24,295 nucleotides of DNA, taken from assembly GCA_036897095.1 (NCBI GenBank), contig JAYMSP010002435.1:1-24295 (forward strand). The letters run 5' to 3'. Below, piece after piece: positions 9,464-19,890 of this stretch. The translations under genes and the position numbers were made by a program. This DNA is from Plantago elongata (taxonomy: Eukaryota; Streptophyta; Magnoliopsida; Lamiales; Plantaginaceae). Position 1 is the stretch's first letter; every line of letters begins with the position of its first letter. Below the pieces are notes generated by a model. That model did not search any database. It was not told where the DNA came from and saw nothing but the letters and a program-made list of their open reading frames with translations.

Positions 9464-9900
9464 TCAAAACTCTCAATCAAATCGAGAAAAGGAAACAATG
9501 AATAATTAAACAATAACGCCAATTCACCAAACCACAACCGGAAAACCAAAAACAATCGAAATTCCACTGATTCTTGAGCAGAATTCGCAGCAATCGACGC
9601 CGAAAACCTCGAGATTCCTGATTCAAAACTCAGTCATTCTCCAAAACAGCTCAGATTCGAATTGGAGAAAGGCAGAAAACAAATAAATCAAAAACCTCAA
9701 TCAATCGGTGAATTAGGAATAGAAGGTAGAGACTCTGTAGATGTTTCTTCTTCACACACCATACATTTAGGTGTATGTGACGAATTTGTAGAGGAACAGA
9801 CAAACAAAATTTGAAAAGGAATTTGTTGAAAGAAAGAAAGAAAGAAAGAAGAGAGAGATTTTGTGTTGTGGGCTTTGTATTGTATTTCTCTTCCTCCCTC
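9464..9900 (-). promoter_or_regulatory. 5' leader of the CXC gene, with GAAA/GA microsatellite
   Basis: The stretch upstream of the ATG at 9463 reads as a plant leader on the minus strand. It contains a CT-rich run at about 9828-9858 (GAAA repeats then GAGAGAGA on the plus strand, so TCTCTCTTTC on the transcript) and CTCCCTCTC-type sequence to about 9905. No convincing TATA box was seen. The transcription start is probably near 9880-9905, and a leader intron cannot be excluded. Confidence 0.5.
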
Positions 9901-10636
9901 TCTAGCTTAGCTTTTGAAATTCAATTTTGTAAATTTTGACGACTCGATTAAACTCGTAATCTCATCTGACGGACCAGATTAATTTCCCTCATCTCACGGC
10001 TCTCATTCATAAGGTGCTCATGGCTACCTTTTGGGCCGTTGATTTTTAATACACTCTAAATTTCCTTCTATTAGTTGTAAATATAATCAGAATGGTTTTG
10101 TTTATCTGTTTGCGCATGTTTACGAAATTGGACCTGATTGGTATGACACGTACGCAAGTGTGGTTGGTGTGAGTGCGTGTCCTGTGATCAGTGGAGAGGT
10201 GTAGTGTAGTTACTGTGAGGGTGAGTGTGTGCGAATTTCGCTCATTGAAAAGAGATTCTGTTTCGAGAAAAGAGTGAAATAAAAATATTATTATTGTTAT
10301 GGCGCTAAAGAGTCAGTGACGCAGTTGACTTGCTAGGTAAGTGGGGGATGTTTATAATGGATGGCCAAGATTGGTTTCGGTAACTAATAAACGGACGAGA
10401 TTGATTTGCCTGGCCACATGGAGAAATTGAAATAATACTGTAAGAATTTTCCCACTTCGAGTTTTTGAGCCACGAGCAATACAAAAATATTCAGTTCAAC
10501 AAGTTAACACTAAATGTAAAATACAATATTATACTGTTGTCAAGTATTATATGGTTGTTTAATTTATTTATTGAGTGTAAGTGTGTAACACCCAATGCAT
10601 ATAGACTCATGAGAAAAAATTACTAGTACATGACTC
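9901..10636. promoter_or_regulatory. Upstream region of the CXC gene
   Basis: No gene is seen here. A TTTGAA/TTCAAA hexamer (9913-9918) close to the likely transcription start matches the TTYRAA/CHR-type site bound by CXC proteins. TTTAGCGCC on the minus strand (10301-10309) resembles an E2F site. Both are short and could be chance. A GT-rich stretch of no known meaning covers about 10150-10235. Confidence 0.3.
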
Positions 10637-10930
10637 CTTACGAAAAATCAGTTCAGTTCAGTTCACTTTAACTTGACTTAGGATGTTTTCTTTTCAACTG
10701 AAATCACTTCACTTCAGTTCAGTCGGTTCAATTCGGCTTAGTTATAATTTATACTTTACTTCAGTTCAATTCAGTTAAGTCCAGTTCAATTCAATCCAAT
10801 TTAGTCCAGTTCAGTTAAGTAAATCTCAGTTGAAGAGAATACAATCTTAGTTATAATTTATATCTTACTCCAGTTCAGTCCAGTTTAATTCAATTCAGTT
10901 CAATAAATTTTAGTTAAAAAGAATACAGTC
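10637..10930. repeat. Degenerate CAGTTCA-rich tandem repeat region
   Basis: The stretch is built largely from variants of CAGTTCA/CAATTCA. Within it a roughly 109-bp unit beginning CTTAGTTATAATTTATA occurs twice, at 10737-10845 and from 10846 to about 10929, the second copy shortened. The end motif AGAATACARTCT is shared by both units. It looks like a decayed minisatellite or the remains of a repeat-rich mobile element; I see no clear inverted ends or target duplication. Confidence 0.75.
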
Positions 10931-12418
10931 TAAATAGACATTTCGGATATGTCATATAAATATGTCGGTAAATGGTTTAGTACTTTCAGTTTGATCTCAG
11001 GAAAATAAAATGGTCAAAAGGACAGAAACTGTTTTTCCTTCAAATGAGTTGATACATCTATAAGATTGCATTCCTAGTCAAAAGAAATAATAATAACATG
11101 GTAATGAGGTGAAAATCTGAAATAAATGTAAACGCAAATTTAGCAACCTTTGACCAGAAAATAAAATTTTGTAAACAAAATAGTATATACATACAGTTTG
11201 TATAAGTATGTTTATAGTAACCTAGCTCCTCCAAGGACCTCCTTTTAGATGGGCTGTTTTAGATGTGATAATGGGCATGCATTTTGAACTTTGTAGACTA
11301 CTTTCTGTGCTAATTTGTTCTTCGGATTAGAATCTTATGAATTTGCTGTTAATTATCTTTTGGGGTTTATCTTCTAATTACAATAATAACACATCCCAAA
11401 TACTACATTGGTGGTAACTTGATAAAGTACCTCATATTGAATTAGTTTACACAAGAGTAATTGATGATCAAGAGCCAGCATGATAGAACTGTTGCCAAAT
11501 TTTCAGAGCGGGATAAATATAACTCAAACAAATTACGCAGTTTACCGTCAAGAATACAATTTTTCCACATTTTTAAATCTTATATTATTTTAAATTTAAA
11601 TTAAATGTGATTAATTTAGTAGTAGTAGACCCTATGTTAATAGTATAGTAGTGAATATATGTGTGGAACATAACAAAATAATGGCTGTGAGTTGTGACTT
11701 GTCACATGTGACTCCATAGTACTAGTAAGAACTAACAACCGATGTTCTGTAGGCCGAGCAAGTGCCCGATGATATTTGGACCGAAAGTGTTAACTTGAAA
11801 CCCGAGGCCCCCACTATGGAAATTTGGAGCCCAGCCCAACTGGTAACTTGCAAATCAACATCGGCAAGTTGCCCAAAAAACCAGAGAATGTTTTACGCGG
11901 GCTTTGAAATCACCTTCAAACCATGGTAAAAGCATGTGGATAGAAATAAATTATTAGTATTGGTGCTCATCAGTGGACTACCGACTACTTTACAAAAAGG
12001 CAAAATACAATCCACCGGCCATACACCGAAGTACCGAACATAAGAAAATGAGCAAGCATTAGAGATCGAATTGAGTATCTGAAAACACCATCATTGAAAA
12101 TTTTGATTCAACTTTAGAAACACCTTCCAAGACGAGACGCCTACAAAGAAACCTGAGAATCGGAAAATTTTAGGGCCAAAGCCGAATCGTCACATATCAA
12201 TTCAGCCCCCAGATATTAATATTACTCTGCTGAAATATGATGAAACTTAAGAGCAATTTGAGTCACTATCTCAAAAGGGTCGCAGAACAAGAAGGGGCTG
12301 AAAAAATGCATGGATGTACAAGAAGAAAATTAATTCCACTAGAAGCGCACAGTACATGTAGTTCTGGAATCCCCCGCCAAGGGAATTCCTAACACACAGG
12401 CCTTTGATCATCAGGCAG
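10931..12418. other. Intergenic DNA and 3' flank of the zinc-finger gene
   Basis: About 10931-11740 is AT-rich with no supported feature. About 11950-12418 is less AT-rich and is likely, at least in part, 3' untranslated region of the leftward zinc-finger gene, whose stop is at 12419-12421. The unusual GC-rich patch at 11753-11929 is listed separately. Confidence 0.45.
11753..11929 (+). other. Short unexplained open frame after an acceptor-like TTCTGTAG
   Basis: A GC-richer patch in AT-rich surroundings contains 58 sense codons from 11753 to a TAA at 11927-11929. The frame includes DDIWTESVNLKPEAPTMEIW and a tryptophan at its end, and has no usable early ATG. TTCTGTAG directly before it would serve as a splice acceptor. 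It could be a terminal exon fragment, a relic, or chance. I do not recognise it. Confidence 0.15.
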
Positions 12419-15400
12419 CTAAAATGCATTCCTGCCACCACGACCACCTCTTCCACGGTTCATGTACGGGTCCCGTGGATAGTCTCTAGGACGGAATCCC
12501 CCTCGAACTGGAGATCGGCTCCTCAGCCTAATAGGAGGGGCCCATCCTCGAGAGGGAGGCAGCTCCGGAGCAGGAGGGGGAGACATTGGTCTTCTTCCAT
12601 ATCCTACTCTGCTATCTCTGCCACGATCTCTGTGCGCCCAGTCCAGTGACAGTGGTCTATCATGTCTATATCTGTCCCTAGGGTCATCTTGAGGAGGATC
12701 AGGGAACCTGGCATTGTGTCTAGGTGGTGGCCCAGAAGATCTAAAATCTCTCGGTGGGTCTCTGGACCAAACACGGGGTGGGGATCGAAAGCTTCCATTC
12801 ATCATCCTTCCAGGAGACCGAGCCAATGGGGGACTGGGAAAGCGCTGTCGTGGTGGAAAGGGGAGTGGAGGGTATCTCCTAGGACTTCCACCTGGACCAG
12901 GGCGCGGCCTGTTGCAGTTGTTACAATGGTCCCGCCTTGCGAAATTCAAGTTTTTGCACCTGGTGTAAGAGATAGAAGCCAGATGGCATGTGAGGAGTAG
13001 CGTAGGAACATAAAGCAAACGGGTTTCAGTAAATTCTAAAATTTTGCAGCACGATGACTAAATTGCAGAACATCCTTTAACCACGTGACCTCGTGGAGAA
13101 AAGAACTATTTGAACCTACAGGGACATAGACATGGCTAACTATGTGATAGTATTAATCATCTATGTCGACCAAATTTCAGAAAGGCATATACATCAACAT
13201 GGACATGTGTCGTAGGCTGTGAACAATAAGCACTAGAATAATTTACACGGAAACATACGAATAATTTTCATGGAAACAATGCGCGCAAGCATGATTTACA
13301 TGTCCCAAAAACTAACTAGCTCATATTTTGGTTATACTGCATCCAAGATAAGAAATATTGGCCATATGAAATAACAAATGAAATAGGAAAACATACTTCT
13401 CCTCCGTCCAAGAAGAAGCTTCTCATATTGCTTACGTAGACCTTCTGAATGTAGTTTTGACCACAAATTAATTAATAATCATACTGAAAAGTATTTAAGA
13501 AAATTATTTTATGAAAGAATATCACTTCTATTATATTATTTTTTTATATTTTTCGATATGATTTATGATTAATTGTGATCAAACATAGAACAGAAAGGTC
13601 AACAAAGCTTCTTCTTGGACTGAGGAAGCACGCAGTAACAATTAAAATTTTGAAGGGAAACGTAAATTAAGCAGATAGTGTTTCAAGTGAAAAAATAAAT
13701 ATATGGGCACGCTCCAAAAAGTAAAGAACTTACACAGGATCTGAGCAAAACCAATCTCCTTCTCTTGGCTGCACATTGGGATTGTTTCGAGGCAAGCTCT
13801 CAACTCTTGATGGTCCACGGCCATGCCCAGGCCGATCATAATCTTTAACAGCAAACCTACCACGGCCGTAAGGAGGAGAGTGATCACGGTGATGCCTAGC
13901 AGGATCTCTTCCCCCACCAAATCCACGACTCCGTGGTGCACCACCAGAGTGTTCAAAACCAGGACTAAGACGATGGCGATCATCCCTACGGCGTACAGGA
14001 GACGCAGAACCTGCACGCACTCTATATCCTGAAAAAGCCAGTGAACCCCAAACATAAACACCCAATCATAAACTTGAAGTCACCAAGAGCAGCATCCAAT
14101 ATAAACCAATTTTGCAACCCCAGAAATGGCAAGAACAAATTGCAATTTATCAACAAGCATTTACCACTGAGGTCTCATCTCCTTGCCAAGAATACAAAGA
14201 AACAAGGGAAAAGATATAGCAGAAGAAAACCCAAGCAAAATTATCCCGTTTAGATAGATCCTCAACTATGTGGGTCATAACCAGCACGAAAACTGAGAAA
14301 AAGAAGGAAAACTGCACTTATCCGCAAGTCAGGTTCGATATTTTCGGGAAACTAAGTTGTTTTGGAGTTGGAAGCAGCCATCAACCATTAAACACTAATA
14401 GTACTTATTGTGGTGCACCCAGCCATATGACCCTGATATTCAGTTACAGAAAGTTGGCAGAATCCATTTCCGGACGCTGCACCATGAGGCGTGAGGGTAA
14501 AAACTATCACTCCAGTTCCAAAAGGAACAATCTTGGAAACTCAGTACAAAACAAACCATAAAGGACATAACCAGATAGACCCGGATGATGTCCAAAACCT
14601 TCCACCCATCCATCTTCCGATTTCATACCCACATAAGCAGGAAAGTTCATACAATTTCCCCACATCCATCCCCAGAACCTGATTCTCCACCATTGGAATA
14701 AAAGCATATTTTAAGTGGCCAAACCAGAGTCAGCACGAAGGTCAGTGTAAAAACCCAAGCTTCTACATGCCTTTGCAGAGCATGGTGTGTGATCTTGACA
14801 CTTTGAAGCCATAGAGAAACCCCCAAAAAAACCAGAGCATCTAGTGGTTTACGTGTGGAACCCAAAATTTACCCCGACATCCCGAATAACTGGAAACCGG
14901 ATAAGGAAACTTCTGAAACCAAGCATCCCATGGGGAATAGGATGCTTAGTGTTCAGTCACCAACTGCACCGTGAAGTCGCATTCCTTGACCCATCTAACT
15001 GCATTCAGTTGTACTGTTAATTTTAATCAACTTCCATCCCCCATTTGAACATATGTGCATTTGGCCTAGAATAGAGCAACTCATCTCACTTCAAATGCTT
15101 CCTAAATGAATTACTATCAGCAGCCTAGCGGATGATATAACACACACCAAACTCATCAGAACCCCAGAACTTTAAAAATATAAAACCACGGAATAATTGA
15201 AGCCCCTAGTTCAAAATATCTACAAAGTTATTAGCCCTATTTTAAGTGTCGCATCTTGAAAACCAAAAGGCAAACCACATCCCAAATCGGCACTTAGACC
15301 AACATGCCTTCCTCAAGACCCAAGTTCTTGCACCAGGCAATGTTCAGAGCTGTAGAAAAGAACAGCAAAATTCATTCACCATTCAACTTGCATAGCATTG

Positions 15401-17567
15401 CTTCATATATATGACAATGCAACATTAAAGAGGGTTTTATAGTGACATGTTGTCCAAGCTCCCACCTTAAATTAGACTTCCAGCCTTATTAGAACTAGGG
15501 TTGTTGAATGGAAAGCAAATGAAGGATAAAATATAAGAAATGGTTCGTGGGTCATCACTCATGAGTATAGGTTGATACTCAAAATCAAACGCTTGGCTAA
15601 TTAATTCATGTGACATCATGTCAAAATTAATAAACTTTACATTCACATTATTAAAAAAAGCATTCATGCTCAAGTTTTCTAACATGTATAGTGAAGTTTA
15701 CAGAATAAACATTTGAAAGACTCATAACCGAATCCATCGGAGTGCTCAACGCATGGAAGAGGCTATGGTCACTAAAGGATAAATTATGTTTGCTTTTTTT
15801 GCTGCACATGCACACATATCCCAAGTAAAATCACTGAAAAAAATCATATAACATGTCAGCAGCATAATGCAAGTTTCCTAAGGAGCAGCATTCCCCCTCT
15901 AACAAAACCTTTATCATGCACGTATAGTTTGCATGCTCACTGCTCAGAATCACCACCTTTGCTTTTTGTTCACAAACATGTTCATGGTTTGTTCTTGATT
16001 AAGATAGAATACAGTCACCCACCTTGTTTTTCTTTGTACCAGTCAGTTCATTGTTTGATCTTTATTAAGAGAGCACGGAATTGCATAGAGACACCAGTGG
16101 TGGAAATTGTACTTTACAATGGTTGTAAAATTTCAACGAAGCTTTATACTACCAGAGGTTTGTATAAATAATAGAAAAACAAACCACAATTTAGACAAAG
16201 CAGAGCATTTCTAGAAGTATAATCCTGTCATAAATAATCAGAAAGTCTGGCTCAATTATTTCAGTTCTACATCGATCTGATTTTCACATTAAAACGGTAG
16301 CAGGATCACAACTATGATATTATTCGTAACTATACTATTAGTAGTGAGAATATGAACAGTTATTATACTCAAGTTTGCATATAACTAGCCAAGAACACTC
16401 TAATTGGTAATCCATCCTATTCATAATAAATGGAGGTTTAGGCTTTTAAAACACTCATAAATAAATAAAAGTCTTCACATTTTACATATGAAATCACATG
16501 TTCAGACCATAAATAATGAAGCCCAAGTTTACTAATAAAATAGCCACTCTCAGATTAATTATAAAAAGATGATGTACCGTTGATCCAAGTTTATTTTATT
16601 TTTTTTATCTGTGCATTTATGAAGGATAAATGTAAGGGACAAAAGATCTCCTCTAAGTTATGTGGAAACCTCTAAAACTCCAAGGGGACATTAAACTTCA
16701 TAAAAGATAAACAACACAAGCAGCATTGACAGCAAAATAAAAAAATAAAAAAAAGGTCGGTGTGAAAACTGGAGAAATGCAAGGACTCAGCCAATCAACT
16801 ATCTAACTCTTTTTTTAACTTCGTGCAAGAAAAACTATCTTACTCTTTCCTGATGAATGCAGAAGCCAAATGCTCTGGCGTTAATAGAACATGAATGTGT
16901 ACTTAGGATAAATTCTGCAGGAGGAAAATGGAAAATCCTAGACCAAGTGACTCTTAACAAATGGGCATATTCCTCTGGAAAATTTATCAATCAAAAAAAT
17001 CGTTAGCAATGATCCCAGGTAGCCAATCCAATACACCAGAGATCCTACTTCCATGCACTTAACGAAATAGAGGAAAATAAGAATAACCAGTTTTAGTTCC
17101 CTTCAATAAACCCTAGCTGACTCCGAGCCTCAATACAATTCACTTTATTCATCAATTGAATCTGTATAAACCAGTTGCACTCTATACTTCAAAAAGCTCA
17201 TGATAGCTGGCCTAACATGGTAAATTAGCCACCAGGAATACTGAATTCCCCTAATTTCATCTTGTGAACTAAACAATTTCCCCTTATGCTACATGAACAT
17301 CTAATTACAGAAATGCACAAGGTATCAGCGAGCTAGGGTTACGAAAATAATCCAACGAATCAAGGAAAATAGAAGACAGGTGAGAAATGAAGAATTCGAG
17401 TCCAAACCGTGATCATCATGGCGGTCAGATCGCAGGTGCGGTGGCGGATCCCGGCGAACTTCACCTGGCTCGTAGTCGCCGGCGCCTCCAAGTCCTCCGC
17501 CGCTGTCAGCTGGACGCACGACGAGGCTGCTCAACATGTGCGGCGTCGTATTGTCTCGCGAACCCAT
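12419..17567 (-). CDS. Arginine-rich RanBP2-type zinc-finger RNA-binding protein
   Basis: Three coding exons on the minus strand, 17567-17408, 14028-13734 and 12959-12419, join in phase to 331 residues. The single RanBP2-type zinc finger spans residues 146-167: W146, C148, C153, N157, C164 and C167 in the canonical W-x-C-x4-C-x3-N-x6-C-x2-C spacing, with FARRDHCNNC conserved. Exon 2 ends inside the finger between C148 and C153. The rest is low complexity: a glycine/proline and RD/RH-rich N-terminus, SPVRR and RSPVRG motifs, and an RGG-type end (GRGGRGGRNAF). Such fingers bind single-stranded RNA (the plant and human families often prefer GGU), and the flanks suggest a nuclear, splicing-associated or condensate-forming protein. 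The first ATG after the leader is used. It resembles Arabidopsis At4g28990-type proteins from memory. Intron 1 is unusually long (3379 bp). Confidence 0.92.
13396..13628. mobile_element. Stowaway-like (Tc1/mariner) MITE in intron 2 of the zinc-finger gene
   Basis: About 233 bp with imperfect inverted ends. The left end reads CTCCTCCGTCCAAGAAGAAG and the right end complements it (CTTCTTCTTGGACTGAGGAAG). Pairing continues inward with indels for about 75 bp on each side, including GACCTTYTG and TTTGAYCACAA blocks. The CTCCNTCCGTCC-type terminus is the hallmark of plant Stowaway MITEs. TA precedes the left end (13394-13395); a right-hand TA is not obvious, so the boundary there may have changed. 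It accounts for roughly a third of intron 2. Confidence 0.7.
14029..17407 (-). other. 3.4-kb first intron of the zinc-finger gene
   Basis: The intron runs from a GTTTGG donor (17407) to a CTTTTTCAG acceptor (14029). I see no further exon with coding support. Short open frames here have no recognisable domain and no conserved start context. Its GC content is slightly above that of the intergenic regions. No intact mobile element was recognised in it, which makes its size unexplained. It could hold regulatory sequence or a decayed insertion. Confidence 0.6.
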
Positions 17568-17700
17568 TTCTCACTCGCCGGAATGCTACTTTCTCTTCCC
17601 GATGATAGAAGGTAAAAAAGGTGTGTCGACGAAATGAAACCCTAAAAATAAGTGTCTATATTGGTCGTCCTCAGGGCATTTGTTTTGGTCTTTCGGACAC
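17568..17700 (-). promoter_or_regulatory. Leader/promoter of the zinc-finger gene with a telo-box
   Basis: AAACCCTAAA at 17637-17646 (plus strand) is a perfect telo-box, 70 bp upstream of the start codon. In plants this motif is frequent near the transcription start of genes for RNA metabolism and ribosome biogenesis, which suits an RNA-binding protein. No clear TATA box was seen. The Mutator-like element at 17806 begins only about 240 bp upstream of the start codon, so the native promoter is short or displaced. Confidence 0.45.
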
Positions 17701-17805
17701 ACTTAAAATATGGGTTGGTGATTTTCTTGAGATAGGAGTACAGTACTTAGGTGTTTAATTTCCAAAATGGTTAAAAATATAAAAATTACGTTAAAATAAA
17801 TATTT

Positions 17806-19606
17806 GGAATAATTACATATACCCCTACAGGATGCCTACGTTGCATCTGGATCCTTCGAGATCAACAATTATATTCAGGTACATAAATCCCAAAAAGCGT
17901 TGATCAGCTTAATTCACAATTCACTTTACTTGCAAACCAAACACAGCCTTATCAATTCTTTTCACTTTTACTAAATATAAATTATATTATACATATAACA
18001 AAAACCCTGGTAAATGCCAAAGACTTCGCCCCCATTCCCAATTCCAAACGGCAAATGCCCGTCGCCCGCCAAATTGAAGCTCTACTCTCCGGCTCCGACC
18101 ACCGCGACAGTCCTTCATCCTCCACCATTATCTCATCCTCCACCGCGACAACCCCAATTCCATGTCGTGTCTCTGATTTTGGGTTTCCGTTCGCGGATTG
18201 GGTTCGTCATCCTCCACCATCATTCCGTTCTCGAAATTGGGGCCGTTTGCAGGCATATTGGTTAGTCGTTGAATTTGTTCACTGCTGAATTTGTTCACAG
18301 CTCATATTTGGCTGTTTGCTGGCATATTGGCATATTGTCTCCATTTCAATTTTGCTCACTGCTCAATTCGTCCCTCTCTTTCAGTTCTGATTTTGTTTCT
18401 CAGCTGCTCAGTTTGATTGTATTACGTTTGTTGAGGGAATTTATGTCAGTTTGCTTCTTGATTGTATGTACATTTGTTGAATGAGGCTGCTCAGTTTGTT
18501 TCCGGTTGTTTGTTTATCAGTTGCTCAGTTTTTCTCTTTTAGTAGATGGGATGGTTTGTTGTTTGATTGCGATTTACGAGTTTGAATCAACTAAGAAATT
18601 TTTATGTGTGTTTGAGTCTTTGTTTTGATGCGGCTAGCTTAATTCTCTTGTTTTTGAATTGTCTAATATTCTTGGCAAATGTCATGATATTGTTGCTGTA
18701 TTGATGATATGGTTGTTTTATGTAGGATAAAATGGATGACTCAATGCACGAAGAAGACAATGATTATTATGGTTTAGATGCATCTATACCGGAACAGCAG
18801 CATGAGATAGTGGTGAATCAACCCGAGGCTGTGATAGATATCGATGGTGGCAATGAAACTGAAATTCAGGTCATGGGAAAGAAGATCAGGAGTTGGGAAT
18901 GGAGAGGATTTGATTATTGGTTTGGTAGCACACCTTAGTTACATTTAGGTTGTTATATGCATCTAGTTAATTTTAGTTTATGCAACTTTTGCATGCTTTG
19001 ATGGAATTTGGAGTCATCGATACAATTTCATGTCCTTTTGGGTTTATTTTGAGTGATGACTTTGCATTAGAGTTGTTCATACATGAAACAGTTTGATTAG
19101 ATATCCATTGTCAATTTGTACTGAAACTTCATGTGGAAAATTAAGTTCAATACATACTACTTCCTACTACTTCAATGGGTTCAATACTAGTTGAATGCTT
19201 TACAATACTGGTTCAATAACTAGACACTATAAACTGTAAAAATTTGAAATAAGAGTCCAATATGGGCTCTTTTTTTGTGTTTAAACAGAACCAATTATCC
19301 CTTCAAACGGCTATTTTTAAAAAAATAACGGTAACTAAATTAATTACGGGTAAGTACCGGATGAACCAAATCAATTACATTAAGGTCCTCATGTGATCCT
19401 CACGTGGACTTAAGGCTGTTTGGCCAAAATATGAAATTTAAACAGGGGTAGAAATGACTTTTTCGGGCTTAAGTTCGCTGAAAGTCAAATTCATGGTCCT
19501 GGATGTAATTGGTTTTTTTCGACTAGGACTTAGATGTAATTGTTGATCTGGGTGGTAGCCATATGCAACTTTTAAATCTAACAGGGGGTGTAGATGTAAT
19601 TCGCCC
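17806..19606. mobile_element. Mutator-like (MULE) element with gene-like cargo
   Basis: A 1801-bp element flanked by perfect 9-bp direct repeats TAAATATTT (17797-17805 and 19607-19615). The inverted ends are similar over about 80 bp: the left begins GGAATAATTACATATACCCC, and the right end read inward begins GGGCGAATTACATCTACACC. Both then share GTTGCAT and AGATCAACAATTA blocks. The interior holds a proline-rich, CT-rich stretch resembling a gene's first exon (about 18010-18260), an intron-like T-rich segment, and a short coding exon (18732-18938). There is no transposase frame, so this is a Pack-MULE-like non-autonomous copy. It sits directly upstream of the leftward zinc-finger gene. Confidence 0.82.
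18732..18938 (+). pseudogene. Short acidic frame inside the MULE, possibly a BED-finger/hAT N-terminus fragment
   Basis: Sixty-eight codons from ATG (18732) to TAG (18938). The frame is preceded by TTTTATGTAG, an acceptor-like tract, and a T-rich intron-like segment. The N-terminal half is acidic (HEEDNDYYGLD). The end, GKKIRSWEWRGFDYWFG, resembles the lead-in to the BED zinc finger of plant hAT-type (RICESLEEPER-like) proteins, with a basic KK-R patch followed by a W-x-x-F core. The cysteines and histidines of a finger are not reached before the stop. A reasonable reading is a captured, truncated first coding exon; a chance or novel small protein cannot be excluded. The upstream exon-like stretch (about 18010-18260) may be its leader. 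Confidence 0.35.
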
Positions 19607-19665
19607 TAAATATTTTTAATTTGATATTCCCAATTTTGGATGGCAAACAAAATGCTAGTTAACTT

Positions 19666-19751
19666 GACAATGAAACACAACTCAGTTTGTAATACGCTTC
19701 ACATTTAACTTATAGATTGAGGTTCGAGTCAACTTTGTCATTTAAAAAAAA
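19666..19751 (+). mobile_element. Short tRNA-derived SINE with 14-bp TSD
   Basis: About 86 bp with tRNA-like promoter boxes: AACTCAGTTTGTAA resembles the A box (TRGCNNAGTNGG) and GGTTCGAGTC is a B box about 36 bp later. These are followed by ACTTTGTCATTT and an A8 tail. Near-identical direct repeats flank it, ATGCTAGTTAACTT at 19652-19665 and ATGTTAGTTAACTT at 19753-19766, as expected for a LINE-mobilised insertion. It is on the opposite strand from, but similar in its tail to, the truncated copy at 4802-4840 (both have GGTTCGAGTCA followed by CTTTG/CCTTTG), so they may belong to the same family. Confidence 0.65.
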
Positions 19752-19890
19752 GATGTTAGTTAACTTTAATATTGTATCGTTTTAACGCAAGATGTTAAAC
19801 CAAAATCTCTAAAGGCTAAAAAGATGTTAGTTAACTTTAATATTGTATCGTTTTAACACAAGATGTTAAACCCAAATCTCTAAAGGCTAA
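19750..19890. repeat. 71-bp tandem duplication at the SINE 3' end
   Basis: Two copies, 19750-19820 and 19821-19890, both begin AAGATGTTAGTTAACTTTAA and end TCTCTAAAGGCTAA. They differ at about two positions. The unit starts at the end of the SINE's A tail and includes the SINE's downstream target duplication, so the tandem duplication arose after or with the SINE insertion. Confidence 0.9.

Noticed and set aside
12404-13000. Several open frames on both strands over exon 3 of the zinc-finger gene, including a long minus-strand frame starting at 13018
   Set aside because: They are shadows of GC-rich, low-complexity coding DNA. The residues before the acceptor at 12960 in the 13018 frame are intron sequence.
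14041-14865. Cluster of short open frames on both strands in the long intron of the zinc-finger gene
   Set aside because: No domain, no splice logic or conserved starts, and the frames overlap on opposite strands. Slightly lower AT content is enough to explain them.
17387-17615. Two plus-strand frames over the first exon of the zinc-finger gene
   Set aside because: They are antisense to a coding exon and leader whose frame joins in phase to exon 2.
18014-18288. Proline-rich 83- and 77-residue plus-strand frames
   Set aside because: They overlap in different frames, have low-complexity content and no domain. More likely a leader exon captured inside the Mutator-like element than a protein.
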